Origin: DAOVXM01 sp963746255
Lineage (GTDB): Bacteria; Chloroflexota; Anaerolineae; Anaerolineales; UBA4823
Length of the DNA: 64,000 bases
Assembly (NCBI GenBank): GCA_963746255.1
Contig: CAVVAJ010000001.1
Location: 868,001 to 932,000 of the forward strand
Direction of reading: 5' to 3'
How positions within the stretch are numbered: the stretch's first letter is position 1; every line of letters starts with the position of its first letter. Positions 48,462 to 58,940 of the stretch are shown one piece after another. The translations under genes and the position numbers were made by a program. A model generated the notes under the pieces. That model made no database searches, was not told the origin of the DNA, and saw only the letters and a list, made by a program, of their open reading frames with translations.

Positions 48462-49631
48462 TTACTTTTCCGAACCCACCCGCTGCAGCTTCAGCAGGCT
48501 GATATCGTCATATTGGGCAGCCTCGCCGATGAAGTCGAAGATCTGGGTACGGAGGACGGCGACGCCGGCCGCCCCGCGTGCCTCAATTCCCTCCAGCATC
48601 ATCCGCCATCGTTCCTGGGTAAGCATTTCTCCACCCGTGTTGAGCGCATCCGGAACCCCATCCGAGTAAAGCACCAGACATGCGCCCGGTTCCAGCGTGC
48701 GGCTGTCCAGCGTATACTGGGCCTCTTCCAGGATGCCAGCCGCGGGACCGGTGGGCTTTAGTTGATCGATAATCCGCCCCTTTTCCATAAGGTAGGGCGG
48801 GTCGTGTCCGGCATTGACATAATTGAGTTCTCCGCTGGTAGTATCCAGCACACCGAAGAACAGCGTCGCATACATCTTCGAGTCGTGAATCGTGCAAATA
48901 TAGTGATTGACTAATTCTACGGCTTTGCGCAAGCGTTCCTGCGGGGCATACCCCTGTCCATCATTCAGCAAGACTCCGGCGCGCAGCAGCGTCCTGAATA
49001 GCGCCATGTAGAGTGCGGCACCAACCCCTTTACCAGTGACATCGCCAAGGATAAAGGCTAGCTGGTTTTCTGCGATCCAGAAGACATCATAAAAATCGCC
49101 GGCGACCTCGAGCGCGGCCTGAAAGATGGATTCGATCTGCCAGCCGGGAGGCTGCGGGATTACTGCAGGCAAAAAATCCGCCTGGATCTCGCGTCCAATC
49201 TCCAGCTCGCGCTCGAGCGACTGCAGGTAGCGCTGGGTGATATCCCGCAAACGCTTTTTTTCCAAACCAGCATTCATCCGCGCCTGCAGGATCACCGGGT
49301 TAAATGGTTTGGGCAGGAAATCTTCCGCTCCTAGCTCAATACCACGGGCGATATTATCCATATCTGAAGCCGCCGAGATGATGATAACCGGGATATCGCG
49401 CCAAACGGGCACTGCTTTGAGGCGTTTCAAGACCCCGAATCCGTCCAGCCGCGGCATCATAATGTCCAGGAATATCATGTCGGGGATGCCTTCCGCAATC
49501 AGCTCCAAGGCCTCCTGGCCATCACTGGCGGTTAGAATCTCGAGATCGAAGTCTTCAAGCTCCTGCGCTAAATACTCAATATTGAACGGTTCATCATCGA
49601 CAAGCAAAACTATTGGGCGCTCATTATCCAT
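48462..49631 (-). CDS. response regulator with SpoIIE/PP2C-type serine phosphatase output
   Basis: Start at ATG 49631 overlaps the stop of the receiver gene by 8 nt (ATGGATAA). The 389-residue protein has a receiver domain (about 7-125: LLVDDEPFN, phosphate-accepting Asp in FLDIMMPRLDG, Lys in LPKPFNP), a short coiled-coil linker and a PP2C phosphatase domain (about 155-380). The phosphatase shows AGDFYDVF, LGDVTGKGVGAAL and YSDGVPDAL, the metal-binding Asp motifs. Likely role: dephosphorylation of an anti-sigma or anti-anti-sigma partner. It is the last gene of a three-gene signalling operon. Confidence 0.9.
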   Translation of the reverse strand: MDNERPIVLLVDDEPFNIEYLAQELEDFDLEILTASDGQEALELIAEGIPDMIFLDIMMPRLDGFGVLKRLKAVPVWRDIPVIIISAASDMDNIARGIELGAEDFLPKPFNPVILQARMNAGLEKKRLRDITQRYLQSLERELEIGREIQADFLPAVIPQPPGWQIESIFQAALEVAGDFYDVFWIAENQLAFILGDVTGKGVGAALYMALFRTLLRAGVLLNDGQGYAPQERLRKAVELVNHYICTIHDSKMYATLFFGVLDTTSGELNYVNAGHDPPYLMEKGRIIDQLKPTGPAAGILEEAQYTLDSRTLEPGACLVLYSDGVPDALNTGGEMLTQERWRMMLEGIEARGAAGVAVLRTQIFDFIGEAAQYDDISLLKLQRVGSEK

Positions 49632-50007
49632 AGTTCGCCCCCAAAAATTTTTCCAAACATGCAAACAGCAGGTCTTCGTCGACCGGCTTGGTGAGGTAGT
49701 CATCGCAGCCCGCCTCAATTGCTCTAGCGCGGTCGCCGCTCATCGCGTGGGCTGAGAGACCGATGATGGGGATATGCTGCAGCGTAGAGTCGTCTTTGAT
49801 CTGGCGGGTAGTCTCCCAACCATCCATAACCGGTAACGACATATCCATCAAGATTAAGTCGGGTTTTTCTTCAAAGGCGATGCAAATACCGGTGGATCCT
49901 TCTTCAGCAGTAATCAGTTGATAATCATCCTCCAAAAGCTGCACAAGCAGATCCAAATTCAGTGCAACATCTTCAACAATTAGGATCTTCTTTTTCATCC
50001 GGATCAC
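49624..50007 (-). CDS. CheY-like response regulator receiver protein
   Basis: The 127-residue single-domain receiver has ILIVEDVALN, phosphate-accepting Asp in LILMDMSLPVMDGWE (near residue 56), SAHAMSGDR and Lys in LTKPVDE. There is no output domain, so it would act as a phospho-relay or by protein binding. Its GTG start at 50007 overlaps the stop of the hybrid kinase by 4 nt (GTGA); the alternative ATG at 49998 is weaker in context. Its end overlaps the next gene by 8 nt, so all three are translationally coupled. Confidence 0.9.
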   Translation of the reverse strand: MIRMKKKILIVEDVALNLDLLVQLLEDDYQLITAEEGSTGICIAFEEKPDLILMDMSLPVMDGWETTRQIKDDSTLQHIPIIGLSAHAMSGDRARAIEAGCDDYLTKPVDEDLLFACLEKFLGANYG

Positions 50008-53000
50008 CCATCAACATCAGCCAAGTTTTCGAGCACCTCAAAGAGTTCATGCAATAACTTCTCCTGATGTACCCCATCCTTGTATAGCACTTTAGATACA
50101 CTTTCCGCCAATCTATCCAGATCTGCTTCGGACAGCGAGCGTGCAGTCAAAACGATAATTGGCAGGTTTTTATACCTGGGGTCCTGCCGTACCTGGGATA
50201 TAAATTCAAAGCCATTCAAGCGCGGCATCATCAAGTCCAGCAAGATCAGGTCAGGTGTTTGCTCATTGACGGCGTGCAAACCGGCAAGCCCATCTTCAGC
50301 TCCACGGACATGATACCACTCCGGATCCAAGAATTGAGCAACCAGATTTGCGATATTCGGGTCATCATCCACAACCAGCAGGTCGAGTGTTGATGAAGGT
50401 GCCGTGGTGTGGGTCAAACGATCCAAAGCCGCGATCAGCGCCCGCTCCTCAACCGGTTTAACCAAGTAATCGAAGGCGCCTAACCGGTACCCCATATCCT
50501 TCTGTTCAACGATGCTTAATAGGATAACGGGGATATCTTGGGTGGTCGGATCGGTTTTGAGTTCGTGTAGCACCTGCCAGCCATCTTTGCGCGGCATCAT
50601 GATATCTAGCGTTATCGCATATGGACTGAACTTACGTGCACGCTGAAGACCATCTTCCCCATTGGAGGCCGTAATTACCTGGTACCCAGCATCAGATAGA
50701 TTCTCACGCAGTAATTGCTGAGTGTCGAGATTATCATCGATGGCCAAGATGACTTTCTTGCCTGGGATATGCTCGAACTCAGTGACCGGTACGGGAGCCG
50801 TGTTTGACGCTAGCGTATCCCCATAGCGCAGCGGCAATACGAGCGTGAACTGCGAGCCCTTGCCCAGCTGACTGGCAACATGGATATCACCGCATAATAA
50901 TCTCGCAAAACGCCGGCTGATAGAAAGGCCCAATCCGGTACCGCCATAAGCGCGTGTAGTGCTGGAATCGGCCTGCTGGAACTCAGTAAATACTTTTTCC
51001 AGTGCATCGGCAGACATCCCGATGCCGGTATCCCAGACGGTGATCTCCAGCCGACCTGCGATCGTACGCGCCACTACCCTAATCTCCCCTTGGTGAGTGA
51101 ATTTCGCGGCGTTGCTCAAAAGATTGATCAGAATCTGCTTGAGTTTCTCCTGATCGGTATATATTTTTGGCAAGTCTTTTTGAATATCTTTTCGCAACTT
51201 AACTGCGGGAGTTCTCACCAGCGGCTGGATAGTGGTTACTGCTGCATCGATAAGCAACTGTAAGTTGAAACTGGTCGCTTGCACATCCATCCTACCGGCT
51301 TCAATCTTAGCGATATCCAAGATCGTATTGATCAACCCCAGCAAGTGATCAGCGCTTATCAGTACTTTATCAAGATTATCAATTTGCTTTTCGGGTAGCA
51401 GGTCCTGACCTTTCCGGCGCACGATACGCGTAAAACCAATAATCGCATTCAAGGGTGTGCGCAGTTCATGACTCATATTTGCCAGAAAATTACTTTTCGC
51501 TTGGTTAGCACGTTCAGCCTCACGGCGGGCGCGTTCCAACTCGGAGATGTCATGGTAGATGCCAATGTAGCCCACTGGGTGCCCGCCCGCGATGACTGTC
51601 TTGGCATGGATTTCCACTTCCACGGGGCTGCCATCTTTCCGAGAGCGGATCGTCTTTGCCTGGAATTGTCCCGACTCCTGCAGCTGGTGGGTGTAGCTAA
51701 CAGCCTCCTCGTACTGGTCAGTATGCGCTGCCAGTAAGGCATCTATATCACGCCCGTGCGCCTCATCCGCCGAATATCCAAATAGGCGCTCCGCGGCTGG
51801 GCTCCATGCAACAATCTTTCCATCAGGATCGATCGAACCGATCGCGACCGGGCTGCTATCGAATATTGCCTGGAAGTACTCCTTCTGCCGCTCAACTTCA
51901 TTGAATAGGCGTGCATTCTCGATCGCCACTACTGCTTGCTGGGCTAGTCCAGTTAGAAAATCAAGTTCAATATCTGCAAATGGTCTGCCACCCCGGCGCC
52001 AGACAGCGAGCATTCCACTCACCATTTCTCCGACTATCAAAGGAGCAGCCATAAGCCGTTCATGAATTATGTCTTCAGGTGTGCCTGGAATATGCAGGGC
52101 GCGTGGATCGTTAGCAGAATTATTGATATATTCAGCTTTTTTATTTTGGATAAGGTCTCCCAGGATTCCCTCTCCAGGTATGATTAAATCTGCTTTTATC
52201 TGTTCCGCTATCGGTCCCAAAGCGCTGATCGCCCGGTAGCCAGCCCCGATATCATCCATCAGGTAGATGGCGCTGGTCTCAGCATTTAACAGATCACGTG
52301 CCGATGTGGCGATACGCTTCATCACAGTTTCCAGGTCGAGTATGGCGGAGATATCACGGCTGACCTCCGCCAAGGCGGTTGTTTCGTTTGCCCGGCGGGT
52401 GGCTTGCTCAAATAATCGGGCGTTTTCCAAGGCAATGCTCATGCTGCTCGATATCGTGGTCATTAACCGCAAATCGGATTCGTCAAAAGCATACTCGTAG
52501 TCGATATTCTCAATCGAGAGTGCCCCGATGACTTCATCGCTGACGATCAGCGGCACATAGATCCCAGAACGCGATGGTTCAGTACCCTCGATAGTAGAAA
52601 CGCCCATTTCTTCGTACTGAGCGATGGAATCGACCTTTAATGGCTGCTTTGTTGAGATCAATTCGCGGCTTATGCGCCCCAACTCCCCCTGGTTAGGGTA
52701 GTGCCGCTGTCCTTTCTCACATAAATAATAAATTTCTAACGCATGCTCTTCCAAATCGAAACCAGCGATACCGACAGTCTGGGCATCGAAAATCTCCTGA
52801 ACAGTGTCCCCAACCAAGTCATATATGGACTGCAGATCCATTTGGGCAACCAGACCATCCTGAACTCGATTGATGATCGCGAGTTCGGCATTTCGCTGCT
52901 GGGACTCATCAAATAAGCGGGCGTTTTCCAAAGCCACACTCATGCTGTTTGCGATTGTCGTCAACAACCGCAAGTCGACTTCTGAAAACGCATGGTCCCG

Positions 53001-53927
53001 GTCAACGTTTTGGATACTGATACTTCCTCGGAAATTATCACCGACGATGAGAGGTACAAAAAGACCTGACTTGGATTCTTCTGTCCCCGCGACAGTTTCT
53101 GCTCCTAATGCCTCGAACTCAGCAGCCGTGCTTACAAAAAACGACTCCTTCTGCTCAACCATTCTGCGGGTCAAACCACTAATCGGCTTGGGTTCAGGAT
53201 AGTAGCGCACACCTTTCTCGATCAAATAAAACATGATCGTCTGGTTTTTTTCCAGATCAACGCCTGTGATGGCGACAATTTGCGCTTCAAAGATCTCTTC
53301 GAGCGTCTTCCCGATAAGGTCGTAGATGGCCTGCAGATCTAATTGGGTAGCTAATCCTTCTTGGATATTGTTTATTATCGCTAATTCAGCGTTGCACCGC
53401 TGGGTTTCAGCAAACAGGCATGCATTATCCAAAGCTTGGGACATGCTCTGCGCTAGTGTCTCGAGCAAGCGCGAATCCGCTTCGGAAAAAGCATTTTCAC
53501 GATCGATATCCTCAAGAGTGAGCGCGACCGAAACGTTATCGATCTCAGTTACCGGCACCACGATGACGGATTTGGGCGGTTCGGTATCTTGAAACGACCT
53601 TAGCCCCTGCGCGGCCATATATTCAGCGACACCTACATTGATGATCGCCGCCCGGTGGGTGCGACTTTGTTCTATTATCGTATCGACGATCGGCTTTCCA
53701 GAGAAATCTACCGGTGCGGGGTGATGACGCACACCTTTCTCATAGACGTAATATAATTCCTGGAGATGGGTTACCAGGTTGAATCCATAAATCGTCACAA
53801 CCTGGGTGTCAAAGATCTGGCGGATCTCTTCTCCAACAAAGTCATAGATCCCCTGCAGCTCATGTTTCTCACCTAAACCCTCCTGAACGCGGTTGATCAT
53901 AGCCAGTTCGGCTTCACGTTCGGTCAA
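50004..53927 (-). CDS. hybrid sensor histidine kinase with four GAF domains, PAS, HisKA, HATPase and two receivers
   Basis: The 1307-residue open frame runs from TTG 53927, but homology suggests an upstream 5' part (53928-54174). Domains: three tandem, clearly duplicated GAFs (about 15-170, 185-345, 350-510, each starting with a NRVQEGL-like segment and IYDxxG), a fourth, different GAF (about 515-680), PAS (about 685-800), HisKA (ANMSHELRTPLNAIIGF near 830), HATPase (about 940-1055, GTGLGLSIS) and two receivers (LDIMMPRKDGW near 1110, LLDLMMPRLNGF near 1230). It is cytoplasmic, with no membrane helix. The GAF array suggests sensing of small ligands or redox state. It is followed by the receiver gene with 4-nt overlap. 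Confidence 0.9.
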   Translation of the reverse strand: MTEREAELAMINRVQEGLGEKHELQGIYDFVGEEIRQIFDTQVVTIYGFNLVTHLQELYYVYEKGVRHHPAPVDFSGKPIVDTIIEQSRTHRAAIINVGVAEYMAAQGLRSFQDTEPPKSVIVVPVTEIDNVSVALTLEDIDRENAFSEADSRLLETLAQSMSQALDNACLFAETQRCNAELAIINNIQEGLATQLDLQAIYDLIGKTLEEIFEAQIVAITGVDLEKNQTIMFYLIEKGVRYYPEPKPISGLTRRMVEQKESFFVSTAAEFEALGAETVAGTEESKSGLFVPLIVGDNFRGSISIQNVDRDHAFSEVDLRLLTTIANSMSVALENARLFDESQQRNAELAIINRVQDGLVAQMDLQSIYDLVGDTVQEIFDAQTVGIAGFDLEEHALEIYYLCEKGQRHYPNQGELGRISRELISTKQPLKVDSIAQYEEMGVSTIEGTEPSRSGIYVPLIVSDEVIGALSIENIDYEYAFDESDLRLMTTISSSMSIALENARLFEQATRRANETTALAEVSRDISAILDLETVMKRIATSARDLLNAETSAIYLMDDIGAGYRAISALGPIAEQIKADLIIPGEGILGDLIQNKKAEYINNSANDPRALHIPGTPEDIIHERLMAAPLIVGEMVSGMLAVWRRGGRPFADIELDFLTGLAQQAVVAIENARLFNEVERQKEYFQAIFDSSPVAIGSIDPDGKIVAWSPAAERLFGYSADEAHGRDIDALLAAHTDQYEEAVSYTHQLQESGQFQAKTIRSRKDGSPVEVEIHAKTVIAGGHPVGYIGIYHDISELERARREAERANQAKSNFLANMSHELRTPLNAIIGFTRIVRRKGQDLLPEKQIDNLDKVLISADHLLGLINTILDIAKIEAGRMDVQATSFNLQLLIDAAVTTIQPLVRTPAVKLRKDIQKDLPKIYTDQEKLKQILINLLSNAAKFTHQGEIRVVARTIAGRLEITVWDTGIGMSADALEKVFTEFQQADSSTTRAYGGTGLGLSISRRFARLLCGDIHVASQLGKGSQFTLVLPLRYGDTLASNTAPVPVTEFEHIPGKKVILAIDDNLDTQQLLRENLSDAGYQVITASNGEDGLQRARKFSPYAITLDIMMPRKDGWQVLHELKTDPTTQDIPVILLSIVEQKDMGYRLGAFDYLVKPVEERALIAALDRLTHTTAPSSTLDLLVVDDDPNIANLVAQFLDPEWYHVRGAEDGLAGLHAVNEQTPDLILLDLMMPRLNGFEFISQVRQDPRYKNLPIIVLTARSLSEADLDRLAESVSKVLYKDGVHQEKLLHELFEVLENLADVDG

Positions 53928-54174
53928 GGATTCAACGACCAGTTGGTTGATGAGTATTAAATCAGCGGCTTGTTTGTCAAAGGAAGATAAGTCCTGGTAG
54001 CATACCGACCGTAATTTCAGCCAATCAATGCGCTCTGCGGATTGAAAGACCAGAGTTCAATAAAGCTTGCGTACATCGCTCGCTGGCCGCTTGATAATTT
54101 CCCTGTTGGTAGAGCTGCTCAGCGTGCGATAATGACCCTATGTGATCAGTGGAAACCTGATTGGTTTTGTTCAT
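53928..54174 (-). other. frameshifted 5' part of the hybrid kinase gene
   Basis: ATG 54174 opens a frame reading MNKTNQVSTDHIG and a TPR-like AEQLYQQGNYQAASERC, which ends at a TGA near 54036. One base shifted, the frame continues ERIDWLKLRSVCYQD straight into the kinase without a stop. A single indel between about 54035 and 54065 would join them into a roughly 1390-residue protein. Hence the TTG at 53927 is not a natural start but the first start after the shift. Confidence 0.65.
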
Positions 54175-54316
54175 CGATAATATCCTGTGTATCTTTTTAA
54201 ATAATATTCGGAGTAATATTGTCCGAACAAGGTGATTATATCACTCAAGTGCGCCTAATCAAAGGAATAACATTCCCCTCAGTGTTATCACCATTGCCAT
54301 TCAACCGGGCGACCTT

Positions 54317-54409
54317 TTATAGGGGGTGCTCATTCACGAATCTATCAAGAATATCCAGCAGCTCTGAAGGCAGCCGAGAGCGGACCTGGCACTCGAGCGA
54401 GTTTGAAAT
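54317..54409 (-). pseudogene. in-frame C-terminal extension of the ADP-ribosylglycohydrolase beyond the stop
   Basis: Thirty codons in the same frame follow the TAA of 54410-54412 without another stop until 54317-54319. The residues RSRLPSELLDILDRF resemble the closing helix of DraG-family proteins. This suggests a point mutation to TAA within a once longer gene. Confidence 0.55.
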
Positions 54410-55087
54410 TTATTTGTAGAATGCCTGAGCAATCCCCCCGGTAATGCAGCCTAACGTATCGCTATCTCCGCCCAATGAGATGGCCAAACGTACAGCATGC
54501 TCATAGCCTTGCGAATCAAGGAAGGTGATTAACGCCTGGGGGACTGTACCCTGGCAAGTGACATCGAAATGGTAATGTGGGCGGATATCTGCAACGGTTT
54601 CATCCAGGTCGTACCCAAACCGAGAGCTGATCTCACTGCGGATCGCATCATTGCTTGCGCCTGTCCGGGCTAAGTAGACTGCCAGGGCAGTAGCCTGGGC
54701 GCCTTTGATCCCCTCCGGAAGGTTGTGGGAGACTTCTGCACTCAACTGGGCTTGATCTAGCACTTCCTTAATCGTATTATACGCGAAGCCAACCGGACTT
54801 ATGCATATTGCAGAACCATTACCATAGCTGTAATAGGGCTGGGCATTTTCCATAAAAATCCACTTGAAGAAAGCACCGCCATATACGGCACGTGGGTACA
54901 GTCGTCCAAAGGATTGATATGCAGCACGGTAATCCCGGTCCGCCAGGATGGCGTACGCGGTTGCTATGGTCAAGACACTGTCATCAGTGAAATGTGAATT
55001 TTCTTGAAATAGTGTGAATTCGGTTGTCTTTATTGGGTTATGTTCGTATTGCGACCCGATCATGTCTCCGGCAATCGCCCCTAGCAT
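54410..55087 (-). CDS. ADP-ribosylglycohydrolase family protein, C-terminus cut by a stop
   Basis: Start at ATG 55087 with GGGAGGT upstream; 225 residues. DraG-type hydrolases remove ADP-ribose with two Mg2+ ions: AGDMIGSQYE (near residue 7), FTDDSVLTIA (near 34), SPVGFAYN (near 95) and GGDSDTLGCITGGIAQA (near 207). All metal-binding Asp residues are present. The frame stops at a TAA at 54410-54412. Beyond it the same frame reads another 30 residues (SRLPSELLDILDRF) to TAA at 54317, which looks like the normal C-terminal helix of the family. The catalytic core is complete without it. Confidence 0.85.
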   Translation of the reverse strand: MLGAIAGDMIGSQYEHNPIKTTEFTLFQENSHFTDDSVLTIATAYAILADRDYRAAYQSFGRLYPRAVYGGAFFKWIFMENAQPYYSYGNGSAICISPVGFAYNTIKEVLDQAQLSAEVSHNLPEGIKGAQATALAVYLARTGASNDAIRSEISSRFGYDLDETVADIRPHYHFDVTCQGTVPQALITFLDSQGYEHAVRLAISLGGDSDTLGCITGGIAQAFYK

Positions 55088-55338
55088 CAATACCTCCCTG
55101 GTAACTCTACAGCACAAATTTAATTACCTTTTTCCAGGAGGAATTATACACATGGCACCATGGCTCGCTGCTTATAATCCAGAGCGGATACATCTCACCG
55201 CTTACCCAAAAAAATGCTCTTAAAGACTCAGAGTCATTCTAACAATATCCAGCAATCGGTACCAAAATGCAATCGCCATTTAGCACATTGCACCAAGGGA
55301 TGTCTATGCCAGAGCTTCAGCAAACTGCATTAGTAATT
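55088..55338. other. intergenic region without a recognised gene
   Basis: 250 bases between the ADP-ribosylglycohydrolase start and the ncRNA terminator. Nothing with support is visible. Confidence 0.4.
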
Positions 55339-55377
55339 AAAAAAAAGACACCTCTGAACTGACTTTCGAGAGGTATC
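55339..55377 (-). terminator. rho-independent terminator of the probable 6S RNA
   Basis: On the minus strand GATACCTCT (55377-55369) pairs with AGAGGTGTC (55355-55347, one G-U), followed by eight T (55346-55339). Confidence 0.75.
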
Positions 55378-55590
55378 TCTCTTCTTTCCTAACCAACCGA
55401 GAGGGTGGTTTGGAAATGAACACCCCACCATGCCGTGTGCAGCGAAGTTTTGAACCTGCCTTCGCAGGTTGGGTCCCTCCTCGGATGCTCCGCCTTGGCT
55501 CAGGCCTATCGCGTACAACCCGTAAGATCGGAACCCTATAAGTGGGTGTTGGCTCAAAACCGGGGTGCGGCATCACGCGCACAGCAGGGT
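55339..55590 (-). ncRNA. ssrS: probable 6S RNA
   Basis: Identified by structure, not by a search. On the minus strand a promoter (TTGCAC, 18 bp, TATAAG) fires at about 55590, and a terminator stands at 55347-55377 followed by eight T. In between, ATGCCG pairs with CGGCAT, GTTTTGA with TCAAAAC and GGGTTCC with GGGACCC (7 bp with one wobble). These enclose a large asymmetric internal bubble whose 3' side carries a small hairpin (CCTGC/GCAGG). This is the 6S architecture: closing stem, central bubble mimicking an open promoter, terminal arm. No other structured RNA family (tmRNA, RNase P, SRP) fits. The RNA would bind and sequester RNA polymerase holoenzyme. Confidence 0.55.
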
Positions 55591-55596
55591 ACTCAT

Positions 55597-55626
55597 CTTA
55601 TACCATAAATTTTTGAAGCTGTGCAA
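55597..55626 (-). promoter_or_regulatory. promoter of the probable 6S RNA
   Basis: TATAAG (55597-55602) and TTGCAC (55621-55626) on the minus strand with 18-bp spacing, about 60 bases after the end of asnS. Confidence 0.5.
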
Positions 55627-55685
55627 GCATTCCTGTTAATTCTAATATTTGCATACGCTCCTAATAGAACTGTAGAGTCCTGGGG

Positions 55686-57029
<1,344 letters not shown>

Positions 57030-57069
57030 GATTCGCTCCTCACTACCTAATGCCTACCCGTCGGAAAGT

Positions 57070-58839
57070 TCACTTCAGATCAATATTAATATGCAGCTCT
57101 TCCAGCTGTTTCGGCTCGGCAGATGATGGTGCATCGGCCATCACATCGCGCGCCATTTGGTTCTTGGGAAAAGCAATTACCTGACGGATGTTGGGTTCAT
57201 CAGCCAATATCATACAAATCCGGTCGATGCCAGGGGCGATGCCTCCATGAGGTGGTGTGCCATACTCGAATGCCTCCAGCATATGCCCAAAGCGTTCTTG
57301 GGCGACTTCTGGCTCCAGTCCGATCAAGTTGAAGACCTGTGCCTGGAGCTGGCTGTCGTGAATCCTAATCGATCCACCGCCGACTTCGTTGCCGTTCAGC
57401 ACCATATCGTACTGCTGACCGCGTGCCTGGCCTGGATCCTCCGTTAGCAAGGGGATATCGGCTGGCATCGGCGCGGTGAAAAGATGGTGGCTCGGGTCCC
57501 ACCGCTGTTCATCAGAGTTCCACATCACGAATGGGAAATCCGTAATCCAGCAAAAGGCAAGCACATCCGGATTGCGAAGACCCAGGCGGTCACCCAGCAA
57601 CTCCCTGAGCCGCCCGAGTGACTCAAAAACCACTCCTGGCTGCCCAGCTACAAACAGGAGCAGGTCACCTGGTTGGGCAGCCATGCGCTCTTGAATGGAC
57701 TTCTGTGTGGACTCGTTAGTAAATTTGGTGAAAGATGAACGCTTCTCCCCATCACTGGTAATAGCTAGATAAGCCAGACCTTCGGCACCAAATTTATGGA
57801 CGTACTCTATCAGCTCATCAATCTGCTTGCGGCTGTAATCAGCCAACCCAGGTGCATTTATCCCACGCACGCTGCCACCGCCAGAGACTACACTCTCGAA
57901 CACGCGGAAACCAGACGCCCCTGCCAAATCGCTGATATCAACGAGCTCCATTCCGAACCGCAGGTCAGGGTTATCTTTACCGAAACGGGCTAAAGCGTCC
58001 TGATAAGTGAGCCTGGACCAGGGTTCCGTCAGAAGATGTTTATGCGGCACAATTTGCTTCACCAATTTGGTGAACAAATCTTCGGCCAGCGCCATCACAT
58101 CCTCACGCTCGACAAAAGACATCTCAAGATCAAGCTGGGTAAATTCCGGCTGGCGGTCGCCACGCTGGTCTTCATCACGGAAGCAGCGGGCGATTTGGAA
58201 GTAACGCTCTACACCCGCGACCATTAACAGCTGCTTCAACTGCTGCGGTGACTGCGGCAGAGCGTAGAATTCACCCGGATGGATACGTGAGGGCACCAAA
58301 TAGTCGCGCGCTCCCTCAGGAGTGGTCTTGAATAAGATCGGCGTCTCCACTTCGAGGAAGCGCTGATCATCCAGGTAATCACGGATGAATTTGACCACCC
58401 GGTGGCGGAGTTCCAAGTTCTGGCTCATCCGTTCACGGCGCAGATCGAGGTAGCGATACCGCAGCCGCATTTGTTCATCAACCTCCTCATCCGAGCTGAT
58501 CAAGAACGGGGTCGGTTTGGCAGGATTGAGTATGTTGACCCGCTCGATCTCAATCTCAATATCCCCTGTCGCCAAATTGGGATTCTCCATCCCAGGCAGA
58601 CGTTGGCGGATAATGCCGGCAACCTGAATGACCCACTCCATGCGTACAGGAGAAAGGGTGGCGTGCGCCTCAGGGAAATTTTCTTGGTTGGCGACTACCT
58701 GCACCATTCCGAATCGGTCGCGCAGGTCGATAAAAGTTACCCCACCATGGTCACGACGACGGTTCACCCACCCGGCGAGCACCACCGTCTGTCCAATATG
58801 TTCCTCGCGTAGCTCCCCACAAGTATGCGTTTTATACAT
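57070..58839 (-). CDS. aspS: aspartyl-tRNA synthetase
   Basis: The 589-residue bacterial-type AspRS has an N-terminal OB fold (about 15-105: LAGWVNRRRDHGGVTFIDLRD), motif 2 RCFRDEDQRGDRQPEFTQLD, a bacterial GAD insertion (about 300-410) and motif 3 GIAPGIDRICMILADE. The C-terminal AFPKNQMARDVMADAPS is typical. GGAGGC (58844-58849) precedes the ATG. A leader peptide, a terminator and an antiterminator lie upstream, so it is likely regulated by attenuation. asnS follows in the same operon. The presence of both enzymes suggests direct Asn-tRNA charging in this organism. Confidence 0.96.
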   Translation of the reverse strand: MYKTHTCGELREEHIGQTVVLAGWVNRRRDHGGVTFIDLRDRFGMVQVVANQENFPEAHATLSPVRMEWVIQVAGIIRQRLPGMENPNLATGDIEIEIERVNILNPAKPTPFLISSDEEVDEQMRLRYRYLDLRRERMSQNLELRHRVVKFIRDYLDDQRFLEVETPILFKTTPEGARDYLVPSRIHPGEFYALPQSPQQLKQLLMVAGVERYFQIARCFRDEDQRGDRQPEFTQLDLEMSFVEREDVMALAEDLFTKLVKQIVPHKHLLTEPWSRLTYQDALARFGKDNPDLRFGMELVDISDLAGASGFRVFESVVSGGGSVRGINAPGLADYSRKQIDELIEYVHKFGAEGLAYLAITSDGEKRSSFTKFTNESTQKSIQERMAAQPGDLLLFVAGQPGVVFESLGRLRELLGDRLGLRNPDVLAFCWITDFPFVMWNSDEQRWDPSHHLFTAPMPADIPLLTEDPGQARGQQYDMVLNGNEVGGGSIRIHDSQLQAQVFNLIGLEPEVAQERFGHMLEAFEYGTPPHGGIAPGIDRICMILADEPNIRQVIAFPKNQMARDVMADAPSSAEPKQLEELHINIDLK

Positions 58840-58853
58840 GTTTGCCTCCGCAT

Positions 58854-58888
58854 AAAAAAATCGCCCTTCGCAAACCGCGTCGGGCGAT
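58854..58888 (-). terminator. attenuator terminator before aspS
   Basis: On the minus strand ATCGCCC (58888-58882) pairs with GGGCGAT (58866-58860), enclosing an inner CGC/GCG pair, and is followed by a run of seven T (58860-58854). It stands 15 bases before the aspS start, after the leader ORF. Confidence 0.88.
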
Positions 58889-58940
58889 ATCTAGGTCTTA
58901 ATCAGGATCAGAGCTTCTGCATCCAATGACCGCACACCCG
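58881..58940 (-). promoter_or_regulatory. antiterminator hairpin of the aspS-asnS leader
   Basis: On the minus strand CGGGTG (58940-58935) pairs with CGCCCG (58886-58881, one G-U). Nested inside are GGTC (58931-58928) with GACC (58897-58894) and GGAT (58924-58921) with ATCC (58908-58905). The outer 3' arm uses the same bases (58882-58886) as the terminator's 5' arm, so the two structures exclude each other. The leader stop codon (58908-58910) lies inside this hairpin. Confidence 0.65.
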
